A stretch of 64,000 nt of DNA from assembly GCF_024730565.1 (NCBI RefSeq), contig NZ_CP077725.1, forward strand, positions 62,001 through 126,000. Reading direction: 5' to 3'. The translations under genes and the position numbers were made by a program. This document shows positions 9,745 to 19,259 of this stretch, piece after piece. Under the pieces are notes generated by a model that did not search any database, was not told the DNA's origin, and worked only from the letters and a program-made list of their open reading frames with translations. How positions within the stretch are numbered: position 1 is the stretch's first letter; every line of letters begins with the position of its first letter. The DNA comes from Clostridium sp. CM027. GTDB lineage: Bacteria; Bacillota; Clostridia; Clostridiales; Clostridiaceae.

Positions 9745-9912
9745 ATGAATATTGATGAATTAACTAACAGAATAAATTACCTTTATAATAAAAGCAAAGA
9801 AAGTCAACTTACAGAGGAAGAGAAATTAGAACAACAAGAGTTAAGGCAAAAGTACATTGACAATGTTAAAAGAAATTTTAGAGCACAATTAGATACAATT
9901 AAAAAAGTATAA
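9745..9912 (+). CDS. DUF896 (YnzC-like) small protein
   Basis: A 55-residue charged helical protein starting NIDELTNRINYLYNK and containing LTEEEKLEQQELRQKYI, the hallmark of the DUF896/YnzC family found across Firmicutes. The fold is a helical hairpin; the biochemical role is unknown, and in Bacillus a member lies in the SOS-controlled yneA region. AGGAGTG lies eight bases before the ATG. It is followed after about 50 bases by the HPr kinase gene and may be co-transcribed with it. The family assignment is firm; function is not. Confidence 0.85.
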   Translation: MNIDELTNRINYLYNKSKESQLTEEEKLEQQELRQKYIDNVKRNFRAQLDTIKKV

Positions 9913-9965
9913 TATCTTTATTAAAAACAATAAATTTTAAAATCAGTAAAAATGGGGGAGTTTTA

Positions 9966-10886
9966 ATGGATGTTACTATAGAGGAATTAATAGAGCATTT
10001 TAAGTTAGAGGTTTTAGTAGAAGGAGAAAAGGGTAACTTAATTAATGTTAGTGATATTAATAGACCGGGGCTTCAAATTGCAGGCTTTTACCAGTATTTC
10101 GATAATAATCGAGTTCAATTAATAGGTATGGCAGAATGGAGTTTTCTAGATTGTATGGAAGAAGACCTTAGGAAGAAACGATTGAATAAATACTTTAAAT
10201 TAGATATACCTTGCGTTATAGTCACTAGGCAGATGCAACCTCATAAGGAACTTATGGAGGCAGCAAGGGGAAATGGACGATGGGTTTTACGAACAAAATT
10301 AATTTCTACAAGATTTATTAGTAAATTTACAAATTACGTAGATACTAAGTTAGCTCCAGAAACTAGACTTCACGGTGTTCTAGTAGATGTTTATGGTATA
10401 GGCATGTTATTAAGTGGAGAAAGTGGGATAGGCAAGAGTGAATGTGCGTTAGAACTTATAAAAAGGGGTCACAGGCTGATCGCAGACGATGCAGTTGACA
10501 TTAAAGAAATTGATGGTGTATTACTTGGAAGTTGCCCATACATAACCTCAGGAATGCTGGAGGTCAGAGGTATGGGGATAATAGATATTCCAGCAATATA
10601 TGGTATGAGTTCGGTTCTAAACACTAAGACTATTAGTTTGTTGATATCACTTACTCAGTGGAATGAGAGTGAAGAATATGATAGGCTTGGTATAGATAAT
10701 GAATTTATGGATATTCTAAATGTGCCTGTAAGAAAAATAACATTGCCAATTAGGCCAGGTAGGAATATAGCAGTAATTATTGAAGCAGCTGCAGCTAATT
10801 ATAGATACAGTTTAAATTCTAAGATAACTCCTGTTGAAACCATAAATATGAGAATAGAGGAAGTAACTGCAACTCTTAAGAAATAA
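9966..10886 (+). CDS. hprK: HPr kinase/phosphorylase
   Basis: HprK phosphorylates Ser46 of HPr, and removes the phosphate, in response to glycolytic intermediates. It thereby controls CcpA-mediated carbon catabolite repression and PTS activity. The 306-residue product has the N-terminal regulatory domain (1-130), catalytic His136 in TRLHGVLVD, Walker A GESGIGKS (151-158), and the HprK signature EVRGMGIIDI (199-208) followed by the C-terminal helix. GGGGGAG precedes the ATG by six bases. Lgt and other usual neighbours are absent. Full length, no anomalies. Confidence 0.96.
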   Translation: MDVTIEELIEHFKLEVLVEGEKGNLINVSDINRPGLQIAGFYQYFDNNRVQLIGMAEWSFLDCMEEDLRKKRLNKYFKLDIPCVIVTRQMQPHKELMEAARGNGRWVLRTKLISTRFISKFTNYVDTKLAPETRLHGVLVDVYGIGMLLSGESGIGKSECALELIKRGHRLIADDAVDIKEIDGVLLGSCPYITSGMLEVRGMGIIDIPAIYGMSSVLNTKTISLLISLTQWNESEEYDRLGIDNEFMDILNVPVRKITLPIRPGRNIAVIIEAAAANYRYSLNSKITPVETINMRIEEVTATLKK

Positions 10887-11005
10887 AAAAATGGAATTAA
10901 CATAGAGTATAATGTTTTTTTTGTAACTTTAAATGTTTGTAATTTTAGGAAATATTTAGTAGAATAGTAAGTGCAGGAAGCATTTATAATAGGGAGGGAA
11001 TAAAC

Positions 11006-12412
11006 ATGTCTGAAATTAAAAGTTTAGAAAAAGAATATGAAGTAGCTTGGGATAAATACACAAAAAGTGATTTTAAAAAGGTATTTGCATTATCTGACAA
11101 TTATATAGACTTCATGTCAAAATGCAAAACTGAAAGAGAATGCGTTACAGAGTTTGTTACACTAGCTAAAAAAAACGGTTACAAAAATATTGATACTTAT
11201 ATAAGTGAAGGCACTAAATTAAAAGCTGGTGATAAGGTTTACGCTAGCAGTATGGGAAAAACCTTAGCATTGTTTTTAATTGGGTCTGAGCCTATTGAAA
11301 AGGGTTTTAAAATTTTAGGTGCTCACGTGGACTCACCAAGACTCGATTTAAAACAAAATCCATTATATGAGGATTCAGATCTAGCATTAGCTAAAACACA
11401 TTACTATGGTGGAATTAAGAAGTACCAATGGGTTACGTTACCTTTAGCTATTCATGGTGTTATTGTTAAAAAGGATGGTACAGTAATAAATGTAGTAATA
11501 GGAGAAGATGAAAAAGAACCAGTAGTTGGAATTTCAGATCTTCTAATTCACTTATCAGCAGATCAATTGAAAAAGACTTTAGACAAAGGTATCGAAGGTG
11601 AAGATTTAAACGTATTTATGGGAAGTATACCAGTAGAAGATAAGGATGCAAAAAATAGAGTTAAGTTAAATATATTAAAACTTTTAAATGATAAATATGA
11701 TATAGATGAAGAAGATTTCGTATCATCAGAATTAGAAGTAGTACCTGCAGGACGCGCTAGAAACTATGGACTAGATAGCAGTATGATTATGGCTTATGGA
11801 CAAGATGATAGAGTGTGTGCGTACACTTCTTATGAAGCATTAATGAACATTAAGGAAACAGACAAAACTTGTATTGTTTTACTTGTGGACAAAGAGGAAG
11901 TTGGAAGTATTGGTGCAACAGGAATGCAATCAAAATTCTTTGAAAACACAGTAGCTGAGGTTGTTAATTTAATGGGAGAATATAGTGATTTAAAAGTAAG
12001 AAGGGCATTAGCAAATTCAAAAATGTTATCATCAGACGTAAGTGCAGCATATGATCCAAACTTTCCTTCGGTTATGGAAAAACGTAATTCTGCATATTTT
12101 GGAAAAGGTATAGTTTTAAACAAGTATACTGGGGCTCGCGGAAAAGGAGGATGCAACGATGCAAATCCAGAATTTATTGCGCAGCTTAGAACCATAATGG
12201 AAAAACATAATATTTCATGGCAAACATCAGAGCTTGGAAAAGTGGACCAAGGCGGCGGCGGTACAATAGCTTATATACTAGCCGGGTTTGGTATGCAGGT
12301 TATAGATTCAGGGGTTGCTCTTCATAATATGCATGCGCCATGGGAAATTGCAAGCAAAGCAGACATATATGAAGCTTTTAGAGCTTATGAAGCTTTCTTA
12401 ATAGAAATATAG
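11006..12412 (+). CDS. M18 family aminopeptidase
   Basis: A cytosolic dinuclear-zinc aminopeptidase that trims N-terminal residues, often acidic or neutral ones, from peptides. Over its 468 residues the M18 features appear in order: GAHVDSPRLDL with the first metal His (107), the YYGGIKKYQW region, the catalytic/metal acidic cluster DKEEVGSIGATG, and the C-terminal ALHNMHAPWEI with the last His ligand. AGGGAGGG lies before the ATG. It stands alone. After it comes a long structured non-coding region before a bidirectional terminator shared with the PHP gene. Confident at family level; substrate preference is not visible. Confidence 0.93.
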   Translation: MSEIKSLEKEYEVAWDKYTKSDFKKVFALSDNYIDFMSKCKTERECVTEFVTLAKKNGYKNIDTYISEGTKLKAGDKVYASSMGKTLALFLIGSEPIEKGFKILGAHVDSPRLDLKQNPLYEDSDLALAKTHYYGGIKKYQWVTLPLAIHGVIVKKDGTVINVVIGEDEKEPVVGISDLLIHLSADQLKKTLDKGIEGEDLNVFMGSIPVEDKDAKNRVKLNILKLLNDKYDIDEEDFVSSELEVVPAGRARNYGLDSSMIMAYGQDDRVCAYTSYEALMNIKETDKTCIVLLVDKEEVGSIGATGMQSKFFENTVAEVVNLMGEYSDLKVRRALANSKMLSSDVSAAYDPNFPSVMEKRNSAYFGKGIVLNKYTGARGKGGCNDANPEFIAQLRTIMEKHNISWQTSELGKVDQGGGGTIAYILAGFGMQVIDSGVALHNMHAPWEIASKADIYEAFRAYEAFLIEI

Positions 12413-12420
12413 AAAAGAAA

Positions 12421-12760
12421 GTGTATATTATTACAACTGCTTTTCACTTCGCTGAGTAATTCTAAGCTAATATTATGAAAGACACTAAAAAGTACAAACT
12501 CACTATCGCTCAAACATGTACTTTTCTTAACGTATATTTCATAACATTAGCAAAAAATTGCTAATGCTTGTTCAAATGCAGCTTACGTAATATATGCTTT
12601 TTTTCTTTAGTTTACGATTTTGTTCCACAGTTGCGCAAGAGCTCTTCTTTAGACGATAGATATTTGTTTTGCGAATATTAAATTCAAAGCATATCTACCA
12701 CATCTGCAGCCTACCGGCTAAAAGACTTTTTGGTAGGTAATATTGAGATTTATTATTACT
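12421..12760. other. Large structured non-coding element (repeat-like or ncRNA candidate)
   Basis: No gene is evident between 12413 and 12901. The stretch is full of nested complementary arms. The innermost stem is 12488-12496 with 12517-12525. It is enclosed by a 15-base stem (12466-12480 with 12537-12551, one mismatch). A competing 9-base hairpin (12545-12553 with 12558-12566) shares bases with the latter. Outer segments near 12413-12432 and 12585-12607 are roughly complementary. Further on are a palindrome AAGAGCTCTT (12637-12646) and CCTACC/GGTAGG arms near 12710-12737. This looks like a folded RNA, probably read on the minus strand, or a decayed palindromic repeat. I do not recognise a named family. 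Confidence 0.4.
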
Positions 12761-12841
12761 TTACCTGCCATCCTTCTTATATACATATTAGCATAACTGC
12801 ATAATAGGGTATCAAAATAAATAACAAATATTTTTATGTGT

Positions 12842-12898
12842 AAAAAAAGTATATATTACTATTAATGCATTGCATTAATAGTAATATATACTTTTTTT
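12842..12898. terminator. Strong bidirectional terminator
   Basis: A perfect 28-base palindrome (12842-12869 and 12871-12898 around one base). It has A-runs on the left and T-runs on the right, placed between the converging aminopeptidase and PHP genes. Confidence 0.9.
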
Positions 12899-12901
12899 CT
12901 T

Positions 12902-13735
12902 TTATGATTCTAAGGCATTTACAAAGGTAGCTAGTTCATTATGGCTTAAGGAAACTGAACCAACGACGCCATGACTGGTATCTGAGGTTGTAATTCCATG
13001 AAAATCTGAACCTGCAGTAATTAACTTGCCATATTCTTTAGCTTTTGACTTTAATAGTGATTTTTGCTTTTTTGTATTTATTGGGTAAACTGCTTCAATA
13101 CCATCAAAATCTAAGCTTAGCATTTCATCTATGGTTGATTTTTTAATTAGAACAGGGTGTGCAAGTACAACTAATGCATTAACTTTTTTTAATATGGTTA
13201 TGCCATCGGCTGTTGAAATTCTCTTAATGTGTACATATGCAGGGCTACTGTTTGAAAGGAAATTATCAAATATATATTTCCAATCATATTTATAACCAGC
13301 ATCAATTATTGCTTTAGCTATATGGGGCCTAGCTATTACTCCTTTAGCTTCATCTAAAACTTTTTGATAGTCTAGTTTTATTTTAAAAAACGTATCTAAA
13401 TTTTCCACTATTTTTTTAGCTCTTAATATTCTGAAATCATCTATGTCTTTTAAGAAATTTTGAAAAGCAACATCTTTATATTTATCATCTTTAAAATAAC
13501 CCAATATGTGAATGCTTTCGTTATTATAAATAGTAGATAGTTCTATTCCAGGTATTACCCTTATATTTTCAATTAGACCTTCTCTGATTCCTTCCTCAAC
13601 ATTTAAAGTTGTGTCATGATCTGTTATTGCAATAATATCCAAACCATTTAAAGACGCTTCATGAATTAGTTCTTTAGGACTTAGTTTTCCATCAGACGCA
13701 TTTGTATGAAGATGGAAATCACCTCGATTGTACAT
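12902..13735 (-). CDS. PHP-domain phosphoesterase
   Basis: A 277-residue PHP-domain protein. The metal-binding motifs are near-canonical: FHLHTNASDG (His8, His10, Asp15) at the N-terminus, ITDHDTT at about 36-42, a central VIARPHIAKAI and a C-terminal AGSDFHG. The family includes RNase AM/YciV-like 5'-3' exoribonucleases and 3',5'-nucleoside bisphosphate phosphatases; the spacing and the small inserted helical domain after residue 90 fit this subgroup, which remains an inference. GAGGTGAT lies a few bases before the ATG. Single gene, ending at a strong shared terminator. Confidence 0.85.
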   Translation of the reverse strand: MYNRGDFHLHTNASDGKLSPKELIHEASLNGLDIIAITDHDTTLNVEEGIREGLIENIRVIPGIELSTIYNNESIHILGYFKDDKYKDVAFQNFLKDIDDFRILRAKKIVENLDTFFKIKLDYQKVLDEAKGVIARPHIAKAIIDAGYKYDWKYIFDNFLSNSSPAYVHIKRISTADGITILKKVNALVVLAHPVLIKKSTIDEMLSLDFDGIEAVYPINTKKQKSLLKSKAKEYGKLITAGSDFHGITTSDTSHGVVGSVSLSHNELATFVNALES

Positions 13736-14024
13736 ATAATCACCTCAAATTTAAAGTTTAGCATAAGGGATATAAAAATAAATAACAAGACAATATACGA
13801 GTCTATTGTAGCCTATTTATTTTTATGTGCCTAATACCATTTTAACCAATATTGGTGAATATTAAAAGGGAATTATAATAAATAATAATTATTATTGAAT
13901 ATTTATTAAATGTTAGGCTCTTTTTATTTGCAATTGTATAGGTGGTAGCCTGCGAGATAGTTACTCGTATAACTAATCTTTATAATTTACTTATTTTTAA
14001 GACATATATTTCATACATTTCATA

Positions 14025-14063
14025 TTTTATAATTGTAAATGTGACTTGATTACAATTATAAAA
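14025..14063 (+). promoter_or_regulatory. 14-bp inverted repeat overlapping a -10-like element before the ABC/TCS genes
   Basis: Arms 14025-14038 and 14050-14063 are exact complements around an 11-base spacer. The left arm contains TATAAT (14028-14033), so a bound dimer would cover the -10 and start region; alternatively it folds in the mRNA just before the ribosome binding site. It is the only clear structure in the 345-base gap 13736-14080, besides a palindrome ACCAATATTGGT near 13845-13856. Confidence 0.5.
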
Positions 14064-14080
14064 ATTTGGAGGGTACTTAT

Positions 14081-14749
14081 ATGATTCAATTAAAAGCTGT
14101 GAATAAAAAATATAAACGCGAAAATATGGAGCAGGAGGTTCTGAAAAACATAGACATGGCAATCGAGGAAGGGGATTTTATTACTATAATGGGTCCTTCA
14201 GGAGGTGGAAAGTCTACACTTCTATATATTTTGTCAATGCTTGAAGCTTCAAGTACTGGTGAAGTCTTTTTTGACAATAAGATTATCAGTGGTAAGAAAG
14301 AAAAAGAAATAGAGGTATTAAGACGTAAAAATATCGGACTTATTTTTCAAAATTCTAATTTAATAACGGGTTTGACACCTTTAGAAAATTTATTGTTAGC
14401 TATGGATAGCAAAGAAGGTAAAAAAGAGAAAATAGAAAAATGTGAAGCTTTATTAAAAAAGGTAGGCTTGTTAGATAAGAAAAATGCTAAAGCAACCTCA
14501 CTTTCTGGTGGAGAAGCCCAAAGAGTAGCTGTAGTGAGAGCACTTGTTAACAGTCCTAGATTCATACTATGTGATGAACCTACAGGTGCTCTAGATTCTG
14601 AAAATGGTAAAAGGGTTATTGAACTTTTAATGAGGGTTAAAGCGGAAAGTGGTTGCTGCCTTGCTATAGTAACGCATGATGAAAGAATAGGCTCTTTGGG
14701 AGATAGAAAATTTTTCCTTGAGGATGGTGTTTTGAATGAACTGGCTTAA
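14081..14749 (+). CDS. ABC transporter ATP-binding protein (MacB/BceA type)
   Basis: A 222-residue ATPase of the lipoprotein/antimicrobial-peptide exporter class (LolD/MacB/BceA). Walker A is GPSGGGKST, the Q-loop is in LIFQNSNLI, the signature is LSGGEAQRVAVVRAL, and Walker B is FILCDEPTGALD followed by the switch His in VTHDE. ATG 14081 is chosen because GGAGGG ends seven bases before it. An in-frame TTG at 14066 includes that site. Its end overlaps the permease start by 14 bases, showing translational coupling. With the response regulator and kinase that follow, it forms a probable peptide- or cell-envelope-stress transporter module. Confidence 0.93.
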   Translation: MIQLKAVNKKYKRENMEQEVLKNIDMAIEEGDFITIMGPSGGGKSTLLYILSMLEASSTGEVFFDNKIISGKKEKEIEVLRRKNIGLIFQNSNLITGLTPLENLLLAMDSKEGKKEKIEKCEALLKKVGLLDKKNAKATSLSGGEAQRVAVVRALVNSPRFILCDEPTGALDSENGKRVIELLMRVKAESGCCLAIVTHDERIGSLGDRKFFLEDGVLNELA

Positions 14750-17054
14750 GATTTTTAAAATATACAATTTGCAAAATTTGAGAAAGGAAAAGCTGATTTT
14801 ATTATTCACCATGATCTCTATATTGCTTACTACAACGTTATCCATTACTGCTCCTATTATTTCCGCAAATATAAATGAATACAATAAGAAAAGTATAAAG
14901 GAGGCTAACGGTGGGGATTTATTTATAAAGTCATTTTATGAATCTAAAGATTTTAATGAAGAAATAAGTATATTAAAAAAAGAGAGTTATAAGGTTACTT
15001 ATAAAAAAACTACTCCTGCCTTTTTTCAAAACAGTAAAAGCAGTAAATTTTACGCTAATTTGATATTAGGTGAGCAGAACATTAAAAAGGATGAAATAAT
15101 TTTGGATTCATCTATGGCAAAGAATCTTGCTGTTAAAATCGGAGATGAAATTAATATAAAAACTGATGGGGGAACAAAAGCCTATACGGTTAAAGAAATA
15201 GAAACAATTCCTAAAGGGGTAACTAATGATGAAACAATAATTGGTTACGGAAAAATAAGTGAAAGTGTCAGTGGAAGTGAGGGTAATTTAATTTATATCG
15301 GTGGAAATACTGATGGAGAAGAGTTGAAACAGCGTATAAAGTCTAAGGAAGATGGATATATGTATAGTTCAATAAAGGATAAAGAGCGAACGCTTAAAAG
15401 TGAGACAGATGTACAATTTGCTTCTTTTGGAATATTGACCACTATGGGGTATATACTATCTTCAATAGTAATAATAACGACCTCAATAATGCTCATAATA
15501 AGACGAAAAAGAGATATATCTATTATGAAGCTTTTATCCCTTAAAAATAAGGATATAAAAAATGCTCTAAGAATGGAATTATCTATTATAGTTTTATTGC
15601 CCGTAATCTTATCTGTTTTAACCACTATTTTAATATCCAATTTCATATTAAAAATGAATTATATTCCTCAAAGTATAAGTTTTATAGAAGAATTGCGGAT
15701 ATTTTCAAAAGGAATTATTATAAATACACTATTCTTCGAGATGTTTTCAAATATACCTTTATTAATAATAGATGATTTTAAAGGTTTATGGCTTCTAAGA
15801 GAAAATGAAGAAAAGAATGGGATAGTAAAAAAGCGTATATTTATCTACCTCATATTATTAATACCTGTAATGCTATTCGTATACTCGGTTTATATAGGAA
15901 GTTCTGTAAATTTTGCAACCTCATTAGGTATAATATGTATCATTTTAATATTTTTGATTGCAAGCGCAGTATTGATGAAGATTTTTTCTTCCATTCATTA
16001 CAGAAGTCAATTATTAATGTATTCCTTTAAAAATATGAAGAAAAACTTTTTAACATTTATTTTGCTTACTGTAAGTTTTTCTATTACTCTAGTATTTATT
16101 ATGATCACATTAAATCTAAACAACAATGTTAAAAATAGCATGAATAAATCTTTAGCTACAGCGCTGCCATATAACTATATTTTGCCTTCTAAAGAAAACC
16201 TAAATCTGGAAAATGTTCTTACAAAAGAAAATGGGGTTGAAGGGTATATTAAAAATTATAATTCAACAGGTAAAGTCCTAAACAATAATATTAAACTAAA
16301 ATTAATTGCCTTTATAGAAATAAAAAAGGAAGATTACAAGCTGGAGTTTAAAATGGTGGAAGGTAAAAAACTTTTTGACGGAGAAGACGGGTGCTTGATT
16401 ACTTCTGAGTACCAAAAGAAAAATAAGTTGAAGGTTGGAGATATACTTCACATATCTTATAAAGATAAAACAGTAAATATAAAAATAAAGGGCGTTTATG
16501 ATAATTCGATTATAGATAGTATGTGCATTCTACTGCCTTATCGTGGATATAGCAATGATTCTAAATTTTACATTAAGGCTGACGGCACTAAATGGATGGA
16601 TAAACTAGGGGACAGTCCTGTTATATCAATTGATATTCTAGGTAGCGCTATGTCAACATATATAGGGAAATTTCTTAATATATTTAAAGCACTTTCTTTT
16701 ATGGTAGTGTTTGCATCATTAATTTTTAATATTAATCTTTTGAACATTACGTTTCTAGAAGAAAGAAAAGAAGAAACGGTAATAAGAGCTTTAGGCCTAG
16801 GAAAAGGGTTTATATCAAAAGTTTACATCTTTAAAGGAAGCATACTTATCATAGTGTCATGTGTTCTGTCTTATGGCTTCTATGTTTCGGTTTCAAAGTT
16901 GTTTTTTAAGCTACTAGGAATTAATGCAGTATATTCTTTATGGGACTTGATTGTATTATTACTTTGTAGCCTAACTCTCACTGTTGCTACATTCATCTAT
17001 CCGTTTATCACTATGATAAAATATAATTCTTATGAGTTTTTAAGAGAGAACTAA
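14736..17054 (+). CDS. ABC transporter permease with two FtsX-type domains
   Basis: A 772-residue membrane protein. One N-terminal membrane helix (about 18-42) is followed by an external domain (about 43-225) and a bundle of helices (about 228-350 and 365-415). A second unit then follows: one helix near 437-460, an external domain to about 650, and three helices to the end. This duplicated FtsX arrangement is that of permeases working with MacB/BceA-like ATPases. The segment TFLEERKEETVIRALGLGKGF is the FtsX coupling region (shown for family recognition, given in part: EERKEETVIRALGLG). Substrate unknown; antimicrobial peptide removal or lipoprotein handling are both possible. Confidence 0.88.
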   Translation: MNWLKIFKIYNLQNLRKEKLILLFTMISILLTTTLSITAPIISANINEYNKKSIKEANGGDLFIKSFYESKDFNEEISILKKESYKVTYKKTTPAFFQNSKSSKFYANLILGEQNIKKDEIILDSSMAKNLAVKIGDEINIKTDGGTKAYTVKEIETIPKGVTNDETIIGYGKISESVSGSEGNLIYIGGNTDGEELKQRIKSKEDGYMYSSIKDKERTLKSETDVQFASFGILTTMGYILSSIVIITTSIMLIIRRKRDISIMKLLSLKNKDIKNALRMELSIIVLLPVILSVLTTILISNFILKMNYIPQSISFIEELRIFSKGIIINTLFFEMFSNIPLLIIDDFKGLWLLRENEEKNGIVKKRIFIYLILLIPVMLFVYSVYIGSSVNFATSLGIICIILIFLIASAVLMKIFSSIHYRSQLLMYSFKNMKKNFLTFILLTVSFSITLVFIMITLNLNNNVKNSMNKSLATALPYNYILPSKENLNLENVLTKENGVEGYIKNYNSTGKVLNNNIKLKLIAFIEIKKEDYKLEFKMVEGKKLFDGEDGCLITSEYQKKNKLKVGDILHISYKDKTVNIKIKGVYDNSIIDSMCILLPYRGYSNDSKFYIKADGTKWMDKLGDSPVISIDILGSAMSTYIGKFLNIFKALSFMVVFASLIFNINLLNITFLEERKEETVIRALGLGKGFISKVYIFKGSILIIVSCVLSYGFYVSVSKLFFKLLGINAVYSLWDLIVLLLCSLTLTVATFIYPFITMIKYNSYEFLREN

Positions 17055-17094
17055 AATGGTATAATTAAGAAAAAACTTAAAGATAGGTGGTAAA

Positions 17095-17784
17095 ATGCAG
17101 AAAAATATATTAATTGTGGATGATGATTTAGACATAAGAGAAATGTTAGGTAATTATTTTTCTAGAGAAGGTTATGAAATTGATTACGCCTGTGATGGAG
17201 AGGAAGGTTTAATAATTAGTAAAAATAAGGCCTTTTCACTGATATTATTAGATATTATGATGCCTAAAATGGATGGTTATAAAATGTTAGCCAAGATGAG
17301 GGAGTTTTGTGATACCCCTGTAATTCTGTTAACTGCTAAAGGTGAACAAATGGACAAAATAAAGGGATTTACTAAGGGATGCGATGACTATGTAGTTAAG
17401 CCCTTTGACTTTACAGAATTATCATTAAGAGTTCTTTCAATATTAAAAAGAACATCAGATAGTAATGTGGCTATAGATAGTATTTTAAAAATAAAGGACT
17501 TAGAAATAAATCTTTTAGAACATACAGTACAAAGATTTGGGGAAGAAATCATGTTAACCCCTAAGGAATTTGAGATTTTAAGCACCTTAGCTTCAAATAA
17601 GGGACGAGTATATTCAACCAAAGTGCTGTATGAGCAAATATGGAAGGATACATTTTTAGAAAATGATAACAGCGTTATTGTACACATGAGAAACCTTAGG
17701 GATAAATTAGGTGATAAGGTTAAAGTGGGTAAGTATATAAAAACTATTTGGGGAATGGGGTATAAAGTTGAAAAGGATTGTTAA
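17095..17784 (+). CDS. OmpR-family response regulator
   Basis: A two-component response regulator of 229 residues. The receiver domain has acidic residues Asp9-Asp11, phospho-acceptor Asp53 in LLDIMMPKMDG, a conserved Thr/Lys pair (LLTAKG, DYVVKPFD), and a winged-helix DNA-binding domain from about 125 (LTPKEFEILSTLASNKGRV). AGGTGG precedes the ATG. The last 17 bases overlap the kinase gene. It probably controls the ABC operon just upstream, where the inverted repeat at 14025-14063 is a candidate target; that link is an inference. Confidence 0.93.
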   Translation: MQKNILIVDDDLDIREMLGNYFSREGYEIDYACDGEEGLIISKNKAFSLILLDIMMPKMDGYKMLAKMREFCDTPVILLTAKGEQMDKIKGFTKGCDDYVVKPFDFTELSLRVLSILKRTSDSNVAIDSILKIKDLEINLLEHTVQRFGEEIMLTPKEFEILSTLASNKGRVYSTKVLYEQIWKDTFLENDNSVIVHMRNLRDKLGDKVKVGKYIKTIWGMGYKVEKDC

Positions 17785-19123
17785 GCTTAAGGGTGAGTTA
17801 GTTATTATAGCATTAATTGCTTTTGTGATTTCATTTTTGAGTTCCGCAATGATAAAAGATAAAGGAGTGGGAATTTATAATAAAAATCCTACACTTAGAA
17901 TAAATAATATTTATGATAAGTGTATACCGAACTTAGAGAAGGAATTGAAAAACAGTAATCTTAGTAATAATATAGCGCTAAAGCAACTTATAAATGATAA
18001 ATATTCATATAATCAAGGGTACAGTTTCTATATAGTAGATCAGAGGGGTAATGTTATAGTTCAAAATAGTAAAGGAGTACAAGTCATAGACAAGAATGAG
18101 CTAAAAGATGGCAAAAGAGAATATTCTGTGCCAAGCAAATATAAAAAGGATTTCAGAGTATCTGGCTGTGAATATTTAAAGGATGGATATTTCTTATATT
18201 ACGTTTACCTTGGATATGGAAATGGTGACAGCATGATGATGCTCTGGGCCTTAATAGGATTTGTAATAATCTTTTTTATATTAGTTTGGGGGAGGGTATC
18301 CTATATTTCAAAAATGAAATTCTCAGTGCAAATTATAGCCAAAGGGAACTTATCTCACAGAGTACCCATTCACTATAACAACGAATTAAGAGAGCTTGCA
18401 GAAGGTATTAACTTTATGGCATCTGAACTTGAAAAAGAAGATAGAAAAAGAAGCGAATTTCTCACCAATATTTCACATGATTTACGAACTCCTCTGACAA
18501 CAATACTTGGATATATTGATATTCTTAAGAAGGACAAATACAATTCTAAGGAAGAGCTAAGTAAGTATATAAGCATCATAGAACGTAAGGGTGTATATCT
18601 TAGAACTATGCTGGAGGACTTTTTTCAATATTCAAAACTAACATCAAAGGATATAATATTAAATTTTGAAAACTTAGAGCTAAATGAATTGGGAAGACAG
18701 ATATTCGAGGATGAAGCAAGTGGATTTGATGAGAACTCATTAAAACTAGAAGTGGAGCTATCAAAGGAGCCTGTTTACATAAATGGTGATCCTGATTTGA
18801 TTGGTAGGGCAGTTAATAATATCATAAGTAATGCTTTAAAATACTCTAAAATAAATACTGTAGTGAAAATTAAAATTTTCAAAGAAGAACTAAATAGCAT
18901 AAGCTATGGAGTTTTTTGCGTGAGTAATGTTCCTAGAGAGACAGTTTCAGAAGCAGAAGTGGATAGTTTTTTTGAAAGATTATATAAAAAGGACAAGTCT
19001 AGGCATGAGGAGGGTAGTGGTTTAGGGTTGTCTATTGTAAAGGATATTGTAAAGCTTCATGAAGGAATTATAAAAGGTTTTAAAGAAAAGGAAGAGGTAG
19101 TATTTAAATTATTTATAAAATAA
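17768..19123 (+). CDS. Sensor histidine kinase (HAMP, HisKA, HATPase)
   Basis: A 451-residue membrane kinase. It has a membrane helix at about 11-28, an external sensor of about 125 residues, a second helix near 157-177, a HAMP linker, a HisKA domain with His237 in NISHDLRTPL, and a HATPase domain with the N box (NNIISNALKYS) and G box (EGSGLGLSIV). It starts at TTG inside the response regulator gene after GGGG. The sizeable external domain differs from the intramembrane-sensing BceS kinases, so it probably binds its signal directly rather than only through the transporter. Confidence 0.92.
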   Translation: MKRIVKLKGELVIIALIAFVISFLSSAMIKDKGVGIYNKNPTLRINNIYDKCIPNLEKELKNSNLSNNIALKQLINDKYSYNQGYSFYIVDQRGNVIVQNSKGVQVIDKNELKDGKREYSVPSKYKKDFRVSGCEYLKDGYFLYYVYLGYGNGDSMMMLWALIGFVIIFFILVWGRVSYISKMKFSVQIIAKGNLSHRVPIHYNNELRELAEGINFMASELEKEDRKRSEFLTNISHDLRTPLTTILGYIDILKKDKYNSKEELSKYISIIERKGVYLRTMLEDFFQYSKLTSKDIILNFENLELNELGRQIFEDEASGFDENSLKLEVELSKEPVYINGDPDLIGRAVNNIISNALKYSKINTVVKIKIFKEELNSISYGVFCVSNVPRETVSEAEVDSFFERLYKKDKSRHEEGSGLGLSIVKDIVKLHEGIIKGFKEKEEVVFKLFIK

Positions 19124-19259
19124 TAGCAAGTGAAAGCTTTCAGTTTTAACTGCGAGCTAAAATATAATAACAGAAAATGAAAGTTGATTTTAATCCTAAT
19201 GATTTTACGCAAACTATTTGATATAATATAAGTAATTATAAGAGAATAGGAGATAGTTT

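Noticed and set aside
19124-19259. A T-box or trp-type attenuator ahead of pabA
   Set aside because: Only small palindromes (TGAAAGCTTTCA, AGTTTTAACT) and a -10-like element are present; there is no T-box sequence or terminator/antiterminator pair.
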